A stretch of 7,410 nt of DNA from positions 1 to 7,410 of the forward strand of contig JAKDLE010000127.1 in the NCBI GenBank assembly GCA_030453005.1, in the 5' to 3' direction. The notes beneath the pieces are model-generated. The model had not been told where the DNA came from. It was given only the letters and a program-made list of their open reading frames with translations, and did no database searches. How positions within the stretch are numbered: the first letter of the stretch is position 1; each line of letters opens with the position of its first letter. The position numbers and the translations under genes were made by a program. This document shows, piece by piece, positions 1 to 7,410 of this stretch. Source of the stretch: Pseudonocardia sp. GTDB lineage: Bacteria > Actinomycetota > Actinomycetes > Mycobacteriales > Pseudonocardiaceae.

Positions 1-576
1 ACGCTCGGTGGTGGCGTCGAGCGGCGCGGTGGCCAACACCCACGACTCCTCGGCCCACAGCAGCTCGACGTCGTCGCCCACGGCGTCGCCTGCCTTGGCG
101 AGGCGCGCGGTCAGCAGTGGGCGCACCGCGTCGGCGTCGGCCACGAAGGCGTAGCGCTCGCCGACGGGCTCCAGCAGGTCGAGGCCGGCGTCGTCGGGCA
201 GCGGGGCCGAGGGCAGCCGCAGCTCCACCGCGGCCGGGACGGCGGCGCGCATCTGCACGGCGGCGAGCACGGAGGTGAGCCGCCCGGCCTGCTCGTGGTC
301 GAAGACGTAGGCCTGGCGTGGGCCGTCGGGGGTGGGGACGTCGCCGCTGAGCAGGTGCTGGGCGATGCCCGGCCCGCCCTGGTGGATCGTGCCGTAGCGC
401 CAGCGGCTGGGCAGGACCGGATCGGTGTCCAGATACTCCCATCCGCGGGCGGCGGCCCAGCGGCGGCGGTCGCGTGCCCCGCCGGCGCCGCGCCGCCGGT
501 CGACGACCAGCAGCGCGGCGCCGACCAGCAGCGCGATCACGGCGATCAGGAACCACACGCCCGACGGAATGCCCAC
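1..576 (-). CDS. Membrane-anchored hypothetical protein, 3' end off window
   Basis: I do not recognise a characterised function. The 192 visible residues start at a GTG at 576..574. An in-frame TAG lies only four codons upstream (588..586), so no earlier start is possible, and an AGGGTG-like ribosome site (587..582) sits about 6 nt ahead. Residues about 5-25 form one hydrophobic transmembrane helix (VWFLIAVIALLVGAALLVV), followed at once by an Arg-rich stretch (residues 27-44), so the rest is probably cytoplasmic. After it comes a Trp/Arg motif (RRWAAARGWEYLDTDPVLPS) and then a soluble domain with the pattern AYVFDHE, LRLPSAPLPDDAGLDLLEPVG and RYAFVADADAVRPLLT. Similar single-helix proteins of unknown role occur in Pseudonocardia-type genomes, from memory. 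The reading frame stays open to base 1, so the C-terminus is missing. It is divergent from the OmpA-like lipoprotein gene. Confidence 0.8.
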   Translation of the reverse strand, partial: MGIPSGVWFLIAVIALLVGAALLVVDRRRGAGGARDRRRWAAARGWEYLDTDPVLPSRWRYGTIHQGGPGIAQHLLSGDVPTPDGPRQAYVFDHEQAGRLTSVLAAVQMRAAVPAAVELRLPSAPLPDDAGLDLLEPVGERYAFVADADAVRPLLTARLAKAGDAVGDDVELLWAEESWVLATAPLDATTER

Positions 577-992
577 GGCGGCACCCTAATCCGAGAATGG
601 CCGGGGACGGGTGAACGGGACCACCCGCTCGGCGGCGTGTCGATGCCGAGCCGGGACGGGGCGACCGGTGTGGTCGGGCCCGCCGCTGAACTTCTCAGTC
701 CCGAACGGGCCGCCCGCCTGGGGGAACGGTGACGACCGGCCAGGCAGCCCCGCGACGGGCGACTGTCCCGCTGGACGATAAGGAAGATCCACTCGGCGCT
801 CATCACGGGCCGCTCGGCGCCCGCCGGGATGGCCAAGGGCTGCCGTGAGAGTTACGTCCGGCCTCCGGATAGGGTCTGATGCCACGCTGCAATTGTGTGG
901 CGCCCGCCGTCGGACGAGATCGGCGGCATTCCCGATCCGGGTTGCGGTATCGACACGAGCAGCTCGACACGTTGTGTGAAAGGAGACGTTCG
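577..992. other. Divergent intergenic region, no convincing gene
   Basis: About 416 bp separate the two divergent starts. The open frames crossing it lack a good ribosome site and have near-random third positions and no recognisable motif, so I treat the stretch as non-coding. It must hold promoters for both flanking genes, but I cannot place either with confidence. Small structures seen are a TCCGG-CCT-CCGGA inverted repeat at 857-869, a CGACACG direct repeat at 951-957 and 965-971, and an ACAC-GTT-GTGT inverted repeat at 967-977 just ahead of the lipoprotein ribosome site. A TAGGGT hexamer at 870-875 resembles an actinobacterial -10 but has no matching -35 at normal spacing. Confidence 0.6.
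981..986 (+). promoter_or_regulatory. Shine-Dalgarno of the OmpA-like lipoprotein gene
   Basis: AGGAGA lies 6 nt before the ATG at 993. It decides the start: the same frame is open back to an ATG at 879, but that one has no ribosome site and would put about 38 polar, Arg-rich residues before an otherwise perfect signal peptide. Confidence 0.85.
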
Positions 993-1535
993 ATGCGACG
1001 GACGATTGTCAGCGCGGTGGCCGTTGCCGCCATCGCCCTCACGGGTGCGGCGGGATGCGGCGCGGCCGAGGACGCGGCGCAGGGCGCAGCCGACCAGGCC
1101 CAGTCCGCGGCCGGGGATGCCGCAGACCAGGCCCAGTCCGCGGCCGGGGATGCCGCAGGCCAGGCATCCGACGCCGCGGCCAGCGCCGCGGCTGGTGCCG
1201 GGCAGCAGGTGCAGCAGCAGATCGACCAGCTGCTCGAGGCGAGCCCGATCGTGTTCACCCCCGAGAGCGCGGAGCTGACCGGGCAGAACGAGCAGATATT
1301 GCAGCAGATCGGTGCCGCATTGGCGGCGAGCGGCGCCGGGATCACAATCGTGACACATTCCGGTTACGAGGACGCAGCGAAGGCGCAGGAGCTTTCCGAA
1401 ATGCGAGCCGAGGCCATCTCACAGGCGCTCCAGGCCGCCGGGGTGTCCGCCGACCAGATCACCACCGAGGCGAAGGGGAACACGGTCAAGCAGGGCGCGG
1501 AGGCGCTCGAGACCGGGTTCCAGGTCTCCCCGTAG
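993..1535 (+). CDS. OmpA-family lipoprotein with 11-residue repeat stalk
   Basis: This 180-residue exported protein is likely anchored in the cell envelope and tethered to, or modelled on proteins that bind, peptidoglycan. Residues 1-22 are a signal peptide: MRR, a hydrophobic core (AVAVAAIAL), then a lipobox-like TGAAGC whose Cys22 is the only cysteine. Ala at -3 is less usual than Leu/Val. Residues 23-66 are four 11-residue Ala-rich units with Asp/Gln/Ser, predicted to form a long helix. A Gln-rich linker (71-79) leads to an OmpA-like C-terminal domain, about 85-165: PIVFTPESAEL, an ITIVTH strand, then LSEMRAEAISQAL and AAGVSADQI. The Arg of the LSxxRA motif (Arg138) is kept, but the usual H-T-D after the strand reads H-S-G, so the Asp expected to contact diaminopimelate is missing. 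The usual NRRVE ending is also absent. The family assignment is fairly safe; peptidoglycan binding is uncertain. Confidence 0.85.
   Translation: MRRTIVSAVAVAAIALTGAAGCGAAEDAAQGAADQAQSAAGDAADQAQSAAGDAAGQASDAAASAAAGAGQQVQQQIDQLLEASPIVFTPESAELTGQNEQILQQIGAALAASGAGITIVTHSGYEDAAKAQELSEMRAEAISQALQAAGVSADQITTEAKGNTVKQGAEALETGFQVSP
1092..1157 (+). repeat. Perfect 33-bp tandem duplication in the lipoprotein gene
   Basis: Bases 1092-1124 and 1125-1157 are identical, each encoding DQAQSAAGDAA. The identity, including silent positions, indicates a recent in-frame duplication by slippage or recombination. The flanking 11-residue blocks (GAAEDAAQGAA before, GQASDAAASAA after) are diverged copies of the same unit. 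Copy number may therefore vary between strains without breaking the frame. Confidence 0.95.
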
Positions 1536-1565
1536 CCTCCGCTCGGGGAACACATCGACTCCCGC

Positions 1566-1597
1566 GGCGGGACGCGCACCGGTGGTGCCGTCCCGTC
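1566..1597 (+). terminator. Strong GC hairpin, probable terminator after the lipoprotein gene
   Basis: CGGGACG (1568-1574) pairs with CGTCCCG (1589-1595). Inside it, after a one-base bulge, GCACC (1576-1580) pairs with GGTGC (1584-1588) around a GGT loop, giving about 12 base pairs. A G·U and a G-C pair could extend the base. It begins about 30 bp after the lipoprotein stop. There is no T-tract, which is common for actinobacterial terminators. A smaller TCCCG-CGG-CGGGA hairpin overlaps its left arm and could compete. It could also be a leader structure of the next gene. Confidence 0.5.
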
Positions 1598-1619
1598 CGC
1601 GGCGGCAGACGGGGATGAC

Positions 1620-1649
1620 CGGATGGCCTCTGCGCGGATGGCCTCTGCG
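1620..1649 (+). repeat. 15-bp perfect tandem duplication over a start codon
   Basis: The unit CGGATGGCCTCTGCG occurs at 1620-1634 and again at 1635-1649. Each copy carries an ATG in the same frame, giving MASARMASA and two candidate starts (1623 and 1638) for the pyruvyl transferase gene. A third, broken GGATGCG follows directly. Confidence 0.95.
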
Positions 1650-2894
1650 GATGCGCGGTGCTACTACCTCGTCGGCTCGACGGGCTTCCCCAACTACGGC
1701 GACGAGCTCATCGCGGCGACCTGGCTACGCCACCTGGCCCGGGTGGCGCCGGACGCCGACGTCTGGCTGGACTGTACGGAGCCGAGCAACGCGCGCCTGC
1801 TCCTCGACGGGCTGCATCCGCGCGTCCGCTTCGTCGACACCCTCTGGCGGCTGTGTCGGGACGCGCCGTCCGACGATCCGTGGGAGGTCGCTGCGTGGGT
1901 GGAGCGGGCCGTCCACGATCCCGGGCTCGCGGCCCGGTGGGTGGCCGGGATCGAACTGCTCGCCCGCGCCGACGTCGTCCACCTGATCGGCGGCGGGTAC
2001 GTCACCGCGCTGTGGCCACGCCGGATCGGCCTGCTCGCAGGCGCGGTCGCGGCGGCGCGGCGCTCCGGCGGGCGGGCCGTGATGACCGGGCAGGGCTTCC
2101 ACCCTGCCGCGCGGGACACCGTTCCCCTGCTCCGGGCGCTGGTCGAGCGGTTCGACCTCGTCGACGTCCGCGACGAGCGCTCCGCCGAGCTCGCCGGCGC
2201 TGCTGCCGAGATGACGTGCGACGACGTCTTCCTCCGGCTCGCGGCGGGTGCAGCCGATCTCGTCGACCACGCCGGTCCCGTGCCCGAGTACATGGTGTGC
2301 GCGCAGGCCGACGCGGGCGAGCTCAGCAGGCAGCGGCTGGCCGGAACGGTGCTCGACACCCTGCGGGCATGGGGTGCCGCGCCCGACCGGGTCGGTTTCG
2401 TGGAGGGCATCCCGGCGCTGGACCGCGAGGTGTTCGCGCTGGTCGAGCACGAACTGCCCGGCGTGCGCTTCTACCCGTTCCACGAGCTGTGGCGCGACGG
2501 CCTGCCGATCGCACCGCACCAGCGGTGGCTCTCGACCCGGTTCCACCTGCACCTGCTCGCGGCCGCCGCAGGCGCGAGCGGCGTGGCGCTGAGCGTCCAT
2601 CCCGAGTACTACACCGCCAAGCACCGCTCGCTGATCGACCTCGGGTCCGGCTGGCGGCTGTTGGATCCGGCGACGGCCCGCGACGAGATCGAGGCGCCCG
2701 CGGGAGGCGGCTTCCCGGCCCAGGTGCTACGCCGCTGCGCGGCCCGCAAGGCCGACGTCGCGAGCGCCCTCTACCCGCCGTCCTCGGTGCCCGCCACGCC
2801 GCCGTTCGACAGTGCGGGCCTCCCGCTGGGGGCCGGACCCGGCGCCGCCCGCCGACCCCATGAGCTGTGGGCGCGCCTCGTACGCGGGGTCTGA
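1623..2894 (+). CDS. Polysaccharide pyruvyl transferase family protein
   Basis: Members of this family (Pfam PF04230, e.g. CsaB, Pvg1) transfer pyruvate from phosphoenolpyruvate to a sugar, forming a ketal on cell-wall or exopolysaccharides. The acceptor here is unknown. The 423-residue length fits the family. Visible landmarks are the N-terminal NYGDELI (residues 24-30) after a beta strand, HLIGGGY (120-126), MTGQGF (154-159), DVRDERS (181-187), a DDVF strand turn (200-203), and STRFHLHLLAAAAG (304-317), where Arg306-x-His308 matches the conserved R-x-H of the active site. SVHPEYYTAKHRSLIDLG (324-341) follows. The last 40 residues are Pro/Gly/Ala-rich and probably disordered. There is no signal peptide or membrane helix, so it is cytoplasmic. 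The start at 1623 has GGGGA 7 nt upstream; the in-frame ATG at 1638 is an equally plausible alternative. No glycosyltransferase, flippase or polymerase genes lie beside it. It converges on clpB. Confidence 0.85.
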   Translation: MASARMASADARCYYLVGSTGFPNYGDELIAATWLRHLARVAPDADVWLDCTEPSNARLLLDGLHPRVRFVDTLWRLCRDAPSDDPWEVAAWVERAVHDPGLAARWVAGIELLARADVVHLIGGGYVTALWPRRIGLLAGAVAAARRSGGRAVMTGQGFHPAARDTVPLLRALVERFDLVDVRDERSAELAGAAAEMTCDDVFLRLAAGAADLVDHAGPVPEYMVCAQADAGELSRQRLAGTVLDTLRAWGAAPDRVGFVEGIPALDREVFALVEHELPGVRFYPFHELWRDGLPIAPHQRWLSTRFHLHLLAAAAGASGVALSVHPEYYTAKHRSLIDLGSGWRLLDPATARDEIEAPAGGGFPAQVLRRCAARKADVASALYPPSSVPATPPFDSAGLPLGAGPGAARRPHELWARLVRGV

Positions 2895-2914
2895 CGCGGG
2901 TGAGTTGCCCCAGC

Positions 2915-2935
2915 CGGGCCGGGTGTTGCGGCCTG
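2915..2935. terminator. Possible bidirectional terminator between convergent genes
   Basis: GGCCG (2917-2921) pairs with CGGCC (2929-2933) around a 7-nt loop, and one wobble plus one C-G pair can extend the stem. It lies in the 53-bp gap where the pyruvyl transferase gene and clpB end facing each other, which is where a shared terminator is expected. The stem is short and lacks a T-tract, so this is weak. Confidence 0.3.
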
Positions 2936-2947
2936 ACGAGGTTGGTC

Positions 2948-5581
<2,634 letters not shown>

Positions 5582-5590
5582 CCCTCACGT

Positions 5591-5596
5591 CCTCCT
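5591..5596 (-). promoter_or_regulatory. clpB: Shine-Dalgarno of clpB
   Basis: On the minus strand AGGAGG lies 9 nt before the ATG and is a full match to the anti-Shine-Dalgarno core. A second GAGGG touches the start codon. This supports the ATG at 5581 as the translation start. Confidence 0.85.
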
Positions 5597-5606
5597 GCAG
5601 TGATGG

Positions 5607-5622
5607 GGGCACCCTCGTGCCC
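5607..5622 (-). promoter_or_regulatory. Hairpin in the clpB 5' untranslated region
   Basis: GGGCAC-GAGG-GTGCCC is a perfect 6-bp stem with a 4-nt loop, lying between the predicted clpB transcript start (about 5628-5630) and the ribosome site. It does not cover the Shine-Dalgarno, so it is not a simple thermometer. It may stabilise the 5' end, or stop read-through from the upstream nitronate monooxygenase gene, although no T-tract follows. Confidence 0.4.
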
Positions 5623-5634
5623 GTCGACTGTCCC

Positions 5635-5660
5635 AACGTGAGAAAAGTTGAGTCTGTTCC
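5635..5660 (-). promoter_or_regulatory. SigH/SigR-type stress promoter of clpB
   Basis: On the minus strand GGAAC (5660..5656) is followed by exactly 18 nt and then GTT (5637..5635); written the mycobacterial way it is GGAACA-N16-CGTT. This matches the known -35/-10 pattern of the disulphide/heat-stress sigma factors SigR (Streptomyces) and SigH (Mycobacterium), and clpB is a known SigH target in Mycobacterium tuberculosis. The predicted start, about 5-7 nt past GTT, would give a leader of about 48 nt. The pattern is seen directly; its use is inferred. Confidence 0.65.
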
Positions 5661-5667
5661 GCTCAGG
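5647..5667 (-). promoter_or_regulatory. HspR operator (HAIR element) upstream of clpB
   Basis: The minus strand reads CCTGAGC-GGAACAG-ACTCAAC, which matches the HAIR consensus CTTGAGT-N7-ACTCAAG at 11 of 14 positions with the exact 7-bp spacing. HspR, a MerR-family repressor acting with DnaK as co-repressor, binds such sites at the dnaK and clpB promoters of actinobacteria. The spacer contains the -35 GGAAC of the stress promoter, so bound repressor would hide the promoter. The distal arm overlaps the stop codon of the upstream gene. Confidence 0.7.
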
Positions 5668-6715
5668 TCTGGAGAAGTTCCTTCGCGTCCCGCCACATCC
5701 GGGCGACGATCTCACCGGCAGGCTCCTCGGTGGCGAGCGCGGCACTCTGCCCCGCCCACTGGTTGACCGGGTCCACCCCGGTCGCGCCACCGCGCCGCCA
5801 CCTCCCCACGAGCCGACGCTGATGCGGGTAGGGCGCCGGGAGTGGTGCACCGGGTTCCCGCCAGGCCCGCACGTACGGCGTGGGCACGGCGCGCCCCAAC
5901 CGACCCGAGTAGGCGCGCGTGGTGGCGGTGTCCTCCGGCGCCAGGCCCTCCAGCGCCGCCGACCACCGCGGGTCGATCCCCGCCTCGGGCGTGCGCAGCA
6001 GTGCGGTACCCACCTGCACCGCGCTCGCGCCGAGTGCGAGCGCGGCCGCCACGCCCCTCCCGTCGGCGATCCCCCCGCTGGCGACGATCGGCACCCGCAG
6101 GTGGTCGGCGAACCGCGGGAGCAAGGAGAACAGACCGACCTCGGTGCGCTCGGCGGCGTCGGAGTCGAAGCTGCCGCGGTGCCCGCCCGCCTCCATCCCC
6201 TGCGCCACGATCGCGTCCGCTCCCGCCTCCTGCGCGGCGAGGGCGTCATCGAGCGTGATGGCGCAGGCGAACCAGGCGATGCCGTGGTCGTGCAGACGTC
6301 GGACGTAGTCGGCGTCGAACAGGCCCATGATCGACGAGATCACCGTGGGCCGGGCGGCGAGCATCGCCTCGCACTGCTGCTCGAACACCGGGCCCGCCGG
6401 GCCGGGCTCACCCGGCGTCCCGAAGCGGGCGAGGAACCCGCTCGCGACGTCGATCCGGGCCTGGTCGTCGCGGGGTGCGTCGGGTATCCAGATGTTGAGC
6501 TGCACGGCACCCGATGAGCCCGCCCGGAACCGCTCCATCCACTCCGCGATGCGCTCCGGGCCGTCGAGCAGCACGCCTGAGGCTCCCATGCCGCCCGCCT
6601 CGGCGACCGCGACGGCCAGCGGGGGCGGGCACGCGCCTGCCATCGGCGCCTCCAGGATCGGCAGCCGAAGCCCGAACCGTTCGCAGAACCCTCCTGCGCG
6701 GGTCGCGACCGTCAT
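5663..6715 (-). CDS. Nitronate monooxygenase (2-nitropropane dioxygenase family)
   Basis: This FMN-dependent TIM-barrel enzyme family oxidises alkyl nitronates such as propionate 3-nitronate to aldehyde plus nitrite, a detoxification reaction in the cytosol. The 350 residues show the family motifs: LPILEAPMAG (18-27) near the start, GMEAGGHRG (173-181) with the likely catalytic His179, SGGIADGRG (213-221), and the phosphate-binding GASAVQVGTALLRTPEAG (229-246), then NQWAGQ (318-323) near the end. The open frame extends 81 codons further upstream, but that part is a Pro/Arg-rich shadow of the preceding gene. I chose the ATG at 6715 because the family-like sequence begins there and the ATG overlaps the previous stop as ATGA. 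There is no strong ribosome site, so translational coupling to the flavoprotein gene upstream is likely. Some relatives are NAD(P)H:quinone reductases or enoyl-ACP reductases (FabK), so the exact substrate is not certain. Confidence 0.88.
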   Translation of the reverse strand: MTVATRAGGFCERFGLRLPILEAPMAGACPPPLAVAVAEAGGMGASGVLLDGPERIAEWMERFRAGSSGAVQLNIWIPDAPRDDQARIDVASGFLARFGTPGEPGPAGPVFEQQCEAMLAARPTVISSIMGLFDADYVRRLHDHGIAWFACAITLDDALAAQEAGADAIVAQGMEAGGHRGSFDSDAAERTEVGLFSLLPRFADHLRVPIVASGGIADGRGVAAALALGASAVQVGTALLRTPEAGIDPRWSAALEGLAPEDTATTRAYSGRLGRAVPTPYVRAWREPGAPLPAPYPHQRRLVGRWRRGGATGVDPVNQWAGQSAALATEEPAGEIVARMWRDAKELLQT

Positions 6716-7410
6716 CCGTCGCGCCGCGGCCGGAGTGTGCGGGCGGAACCGCCTGCGAGGTGCGTGGTCGCCGGGAACCGGCGCCGCGGCCGGGGCTGGG
6801 AGGTGACCCGCGCAGGCGTGCCCTTGGCCGCGAAGTAGTCGCCACCCTTGCGGGCCGGGTGGTCGGTGCCCCAGGGCCGTCGGGTGGTCGCGCGCTGCAG
6901 GTGGGGGACGTGCTTGCGGCAGTGGATGTAGGCCTCGTCGACGTCCACCACCACCCAACGCTCGGTGGGTCGCGCCTGCGCGGCGTCGCGGGACAGGTGG
7001 GGGTACGCGGCGTGCAGGTCGTCGTCGGTGACGATCCGGGCCCCGCCGTTGACGTGCAGCCCGATCAGGTCCTGCATGAAGTCGACCATCAGCAGCCCGA
7101 CGTGGCCGTTCTCCGCGATGTTGCCCAGGCTGGCGTGCACGCCGTTGCCCCGGTACTCCGGGTAGGCCAGTGTGCGGTCGTCGACGACCCGGACGAAACC
7201 GGGCGGACCCGCCCTCAGCGTCGCGTCACACTCCCCCGTGGCATCGGCGGTGGAGACGAACAGCATCTCCATCCGGCCGACGAACTCCACCATCGCCGGG
7301 AGCAGCCGGTCGCGCACCTGGTCGGCGTAGAAGCGGTCGGCCCGGTCCCGGGTGCCGTAGGCGCACTGCAGTGCGTGCTCACCCGCGGACCCGGGTCGGT
7401 GCAGGTCAGC
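6712..7410 (-). CDS. Pyridoxamine 5'-phosphate oxidase-family protein, 5' end off window
   Basis: The 232 visible residues belong to the FMN-binding split-barrel family (putative PNPOx, Pfam PF01243). Landmarks, read from the right edge, are HRPGSAGEHALQ and a YGTRDRADRFYADQ helix, then FVGRMEMLFVSTADATGECD (first barrel strands), RAGPPGFVRV, TLAYPEYRGNGVHASLGNI, HVGLLMVDF, GARIV, RWVVVDVDEAYIHCRKHVPHL and finally KGGDYF. A GTG at 7317 could be called as a start, but the frame stays open to base 7410 and the extra 31 codons carry family-typical sequence, so the true start is beyond the window. The last 35 or so residues after KGGDYFAAKG are basic and low in complexity. The stop TGA (6714..6712) overlaps the next gene's ATG, suggesting one transcript for the two flavoproteins. 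The family covers many FMN, F420 or haem proteins, so the reaction is unknown and true vitamin B6 synthesis is unlikely to be its role. Confidence 0.85.
   Translation of the reverse strand, partial: ADLHRPGSAGEHALQCAYGTRDRADRFYADQVRDRLLPAMVEFVGRMEMLFVSTADATGECDATLRAGPPGFVRVVDDRTLAYPEYRGNGVHASLGNIAENGHVGLLMVDFMQDLIGLHVNGGARIVTDDDLHAAYPHLSRDAAQARPTERWVVVDVDEAYIHCRKHVPHLQRATTRRPWGTDHPARKGGDYFAAKGTPARVTSQPRPRRRFPATTHLAGGSARTLRPRRDG

Noticed and set aside
586..885. Minus-strand 99-codon frame in the divergent region
   Set aside because: The GTG start has no ribosome site, third positions look random, and there is no recognisable motif. It may be a small gene but I cannot support it.
879..992. Upstream extension of the lipoprotein gene to the ATG at 879
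   Set aside because: It would add 38 polar residues before a complete signal peptide, and only the ATG at 993 has a good ribosome site.
1092..1157. CRISPR-like direct repeats
   Set aside because: The two 33-bp copies are directly abutting with no spacers and are in-frame coding repeats.
803..1345. Cys/Ala-rich minus-strand frame opposite the lipoprotein gene
   Set aside because: Its repeats are only the complement of the lipoprotein's 11-residue repeats, and the plus-strand gene has a signal peptide, ribosome site and domain.
1658..2863. Arg/Pro-rich 401-codon frame within the pyruvyl transferase gene
   Set aside because: It is out of frame with a clear family protein, and its composition is typical of a +2 shadow frame in GC-rich DNA.
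6716..6958. Upstream extension of the nitronate monooxygenase by 81 codons
   Set aside because: The added part is Pro/Arg/His-rich and overlaps the conserved coding sequence of the flavoprotein gene in another frame.
6965..7165. Plus-strand 66-codon frame opposite the PNPOx-like gene
   Set aside because: It is antisense to a conserved gene and has no ribosome site or motif.

Overview
This is very GC-rich DNA with strong G/C bias at third codon positions. It looks like a piece of an actinobacterial chromosome, and the style of the proteins together with an HspR-type heat-shock operator in front of clpB points to the Pseudonocardiales (Pseudonocardia-like). That placement is inference from sequence style and remembered relatives; no search was run. 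I see no tRNA, rRNA, CRISPR array, insertion sequence, phage gene or attachment site. Six protein genes are supported, two of them cut by the window edges.

Left part: a membrane-anchored hypothetical gene (minus strand, 3' end off the left edge) is divergent from a small OmpA-like lipoprotein gene (plus, 993-1535). They are separated by about 416 bp with no convincing gene. The lipoprotein has an alanine-rich stalk of 11-residue repeats, including a perfect 33-bp tandem duplication, and a degenerate OmpA-type peptidoglycan-binding domain. After a strong hairpin comes a polysaccharide pyruvyl transferase family gene (plus, 1623-2894). Its start codon lies inside a perfect 15-bp tandem duplication.

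Right part: three minus-strand genes are read from the right edge leftwards: a pyridoxamine 5'-phosphate oxidase-family flavoprotein (5' end off the window), a nitronate monooxygenase whose ATG overlaps the previous stop as ATGA, and the disaggregase gene clpB (5581-2948). The clpB gene converges on the pyruvyl transferase gene with a 53-bp gap.

The most informative non-coding stretch is the 81 bp between the nitronate monooxygenase and clpB. It carries a near-consensus HspR operator (HAIR element) whose 7-bp spacer holds the -35 of a perfect GGAAC-N18-GTT promoter of the SigH/SigR oxidative/heat-stress type, followed by a 5'-UTR hairpin and a good Shine-Dalgarno. This suggests clpB is run by its own stress promoter and repressed by HspR, independently of the flavoprotein pair upstream. 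A second oddity is a roughly 10-residue insertion with rare AGA and ATA codons in the middle (M) domain of ClpB.

I do not see a new multi-gene system here. The window is mostly ordinary chromosomal housekeeping, with a few local features worth checking.
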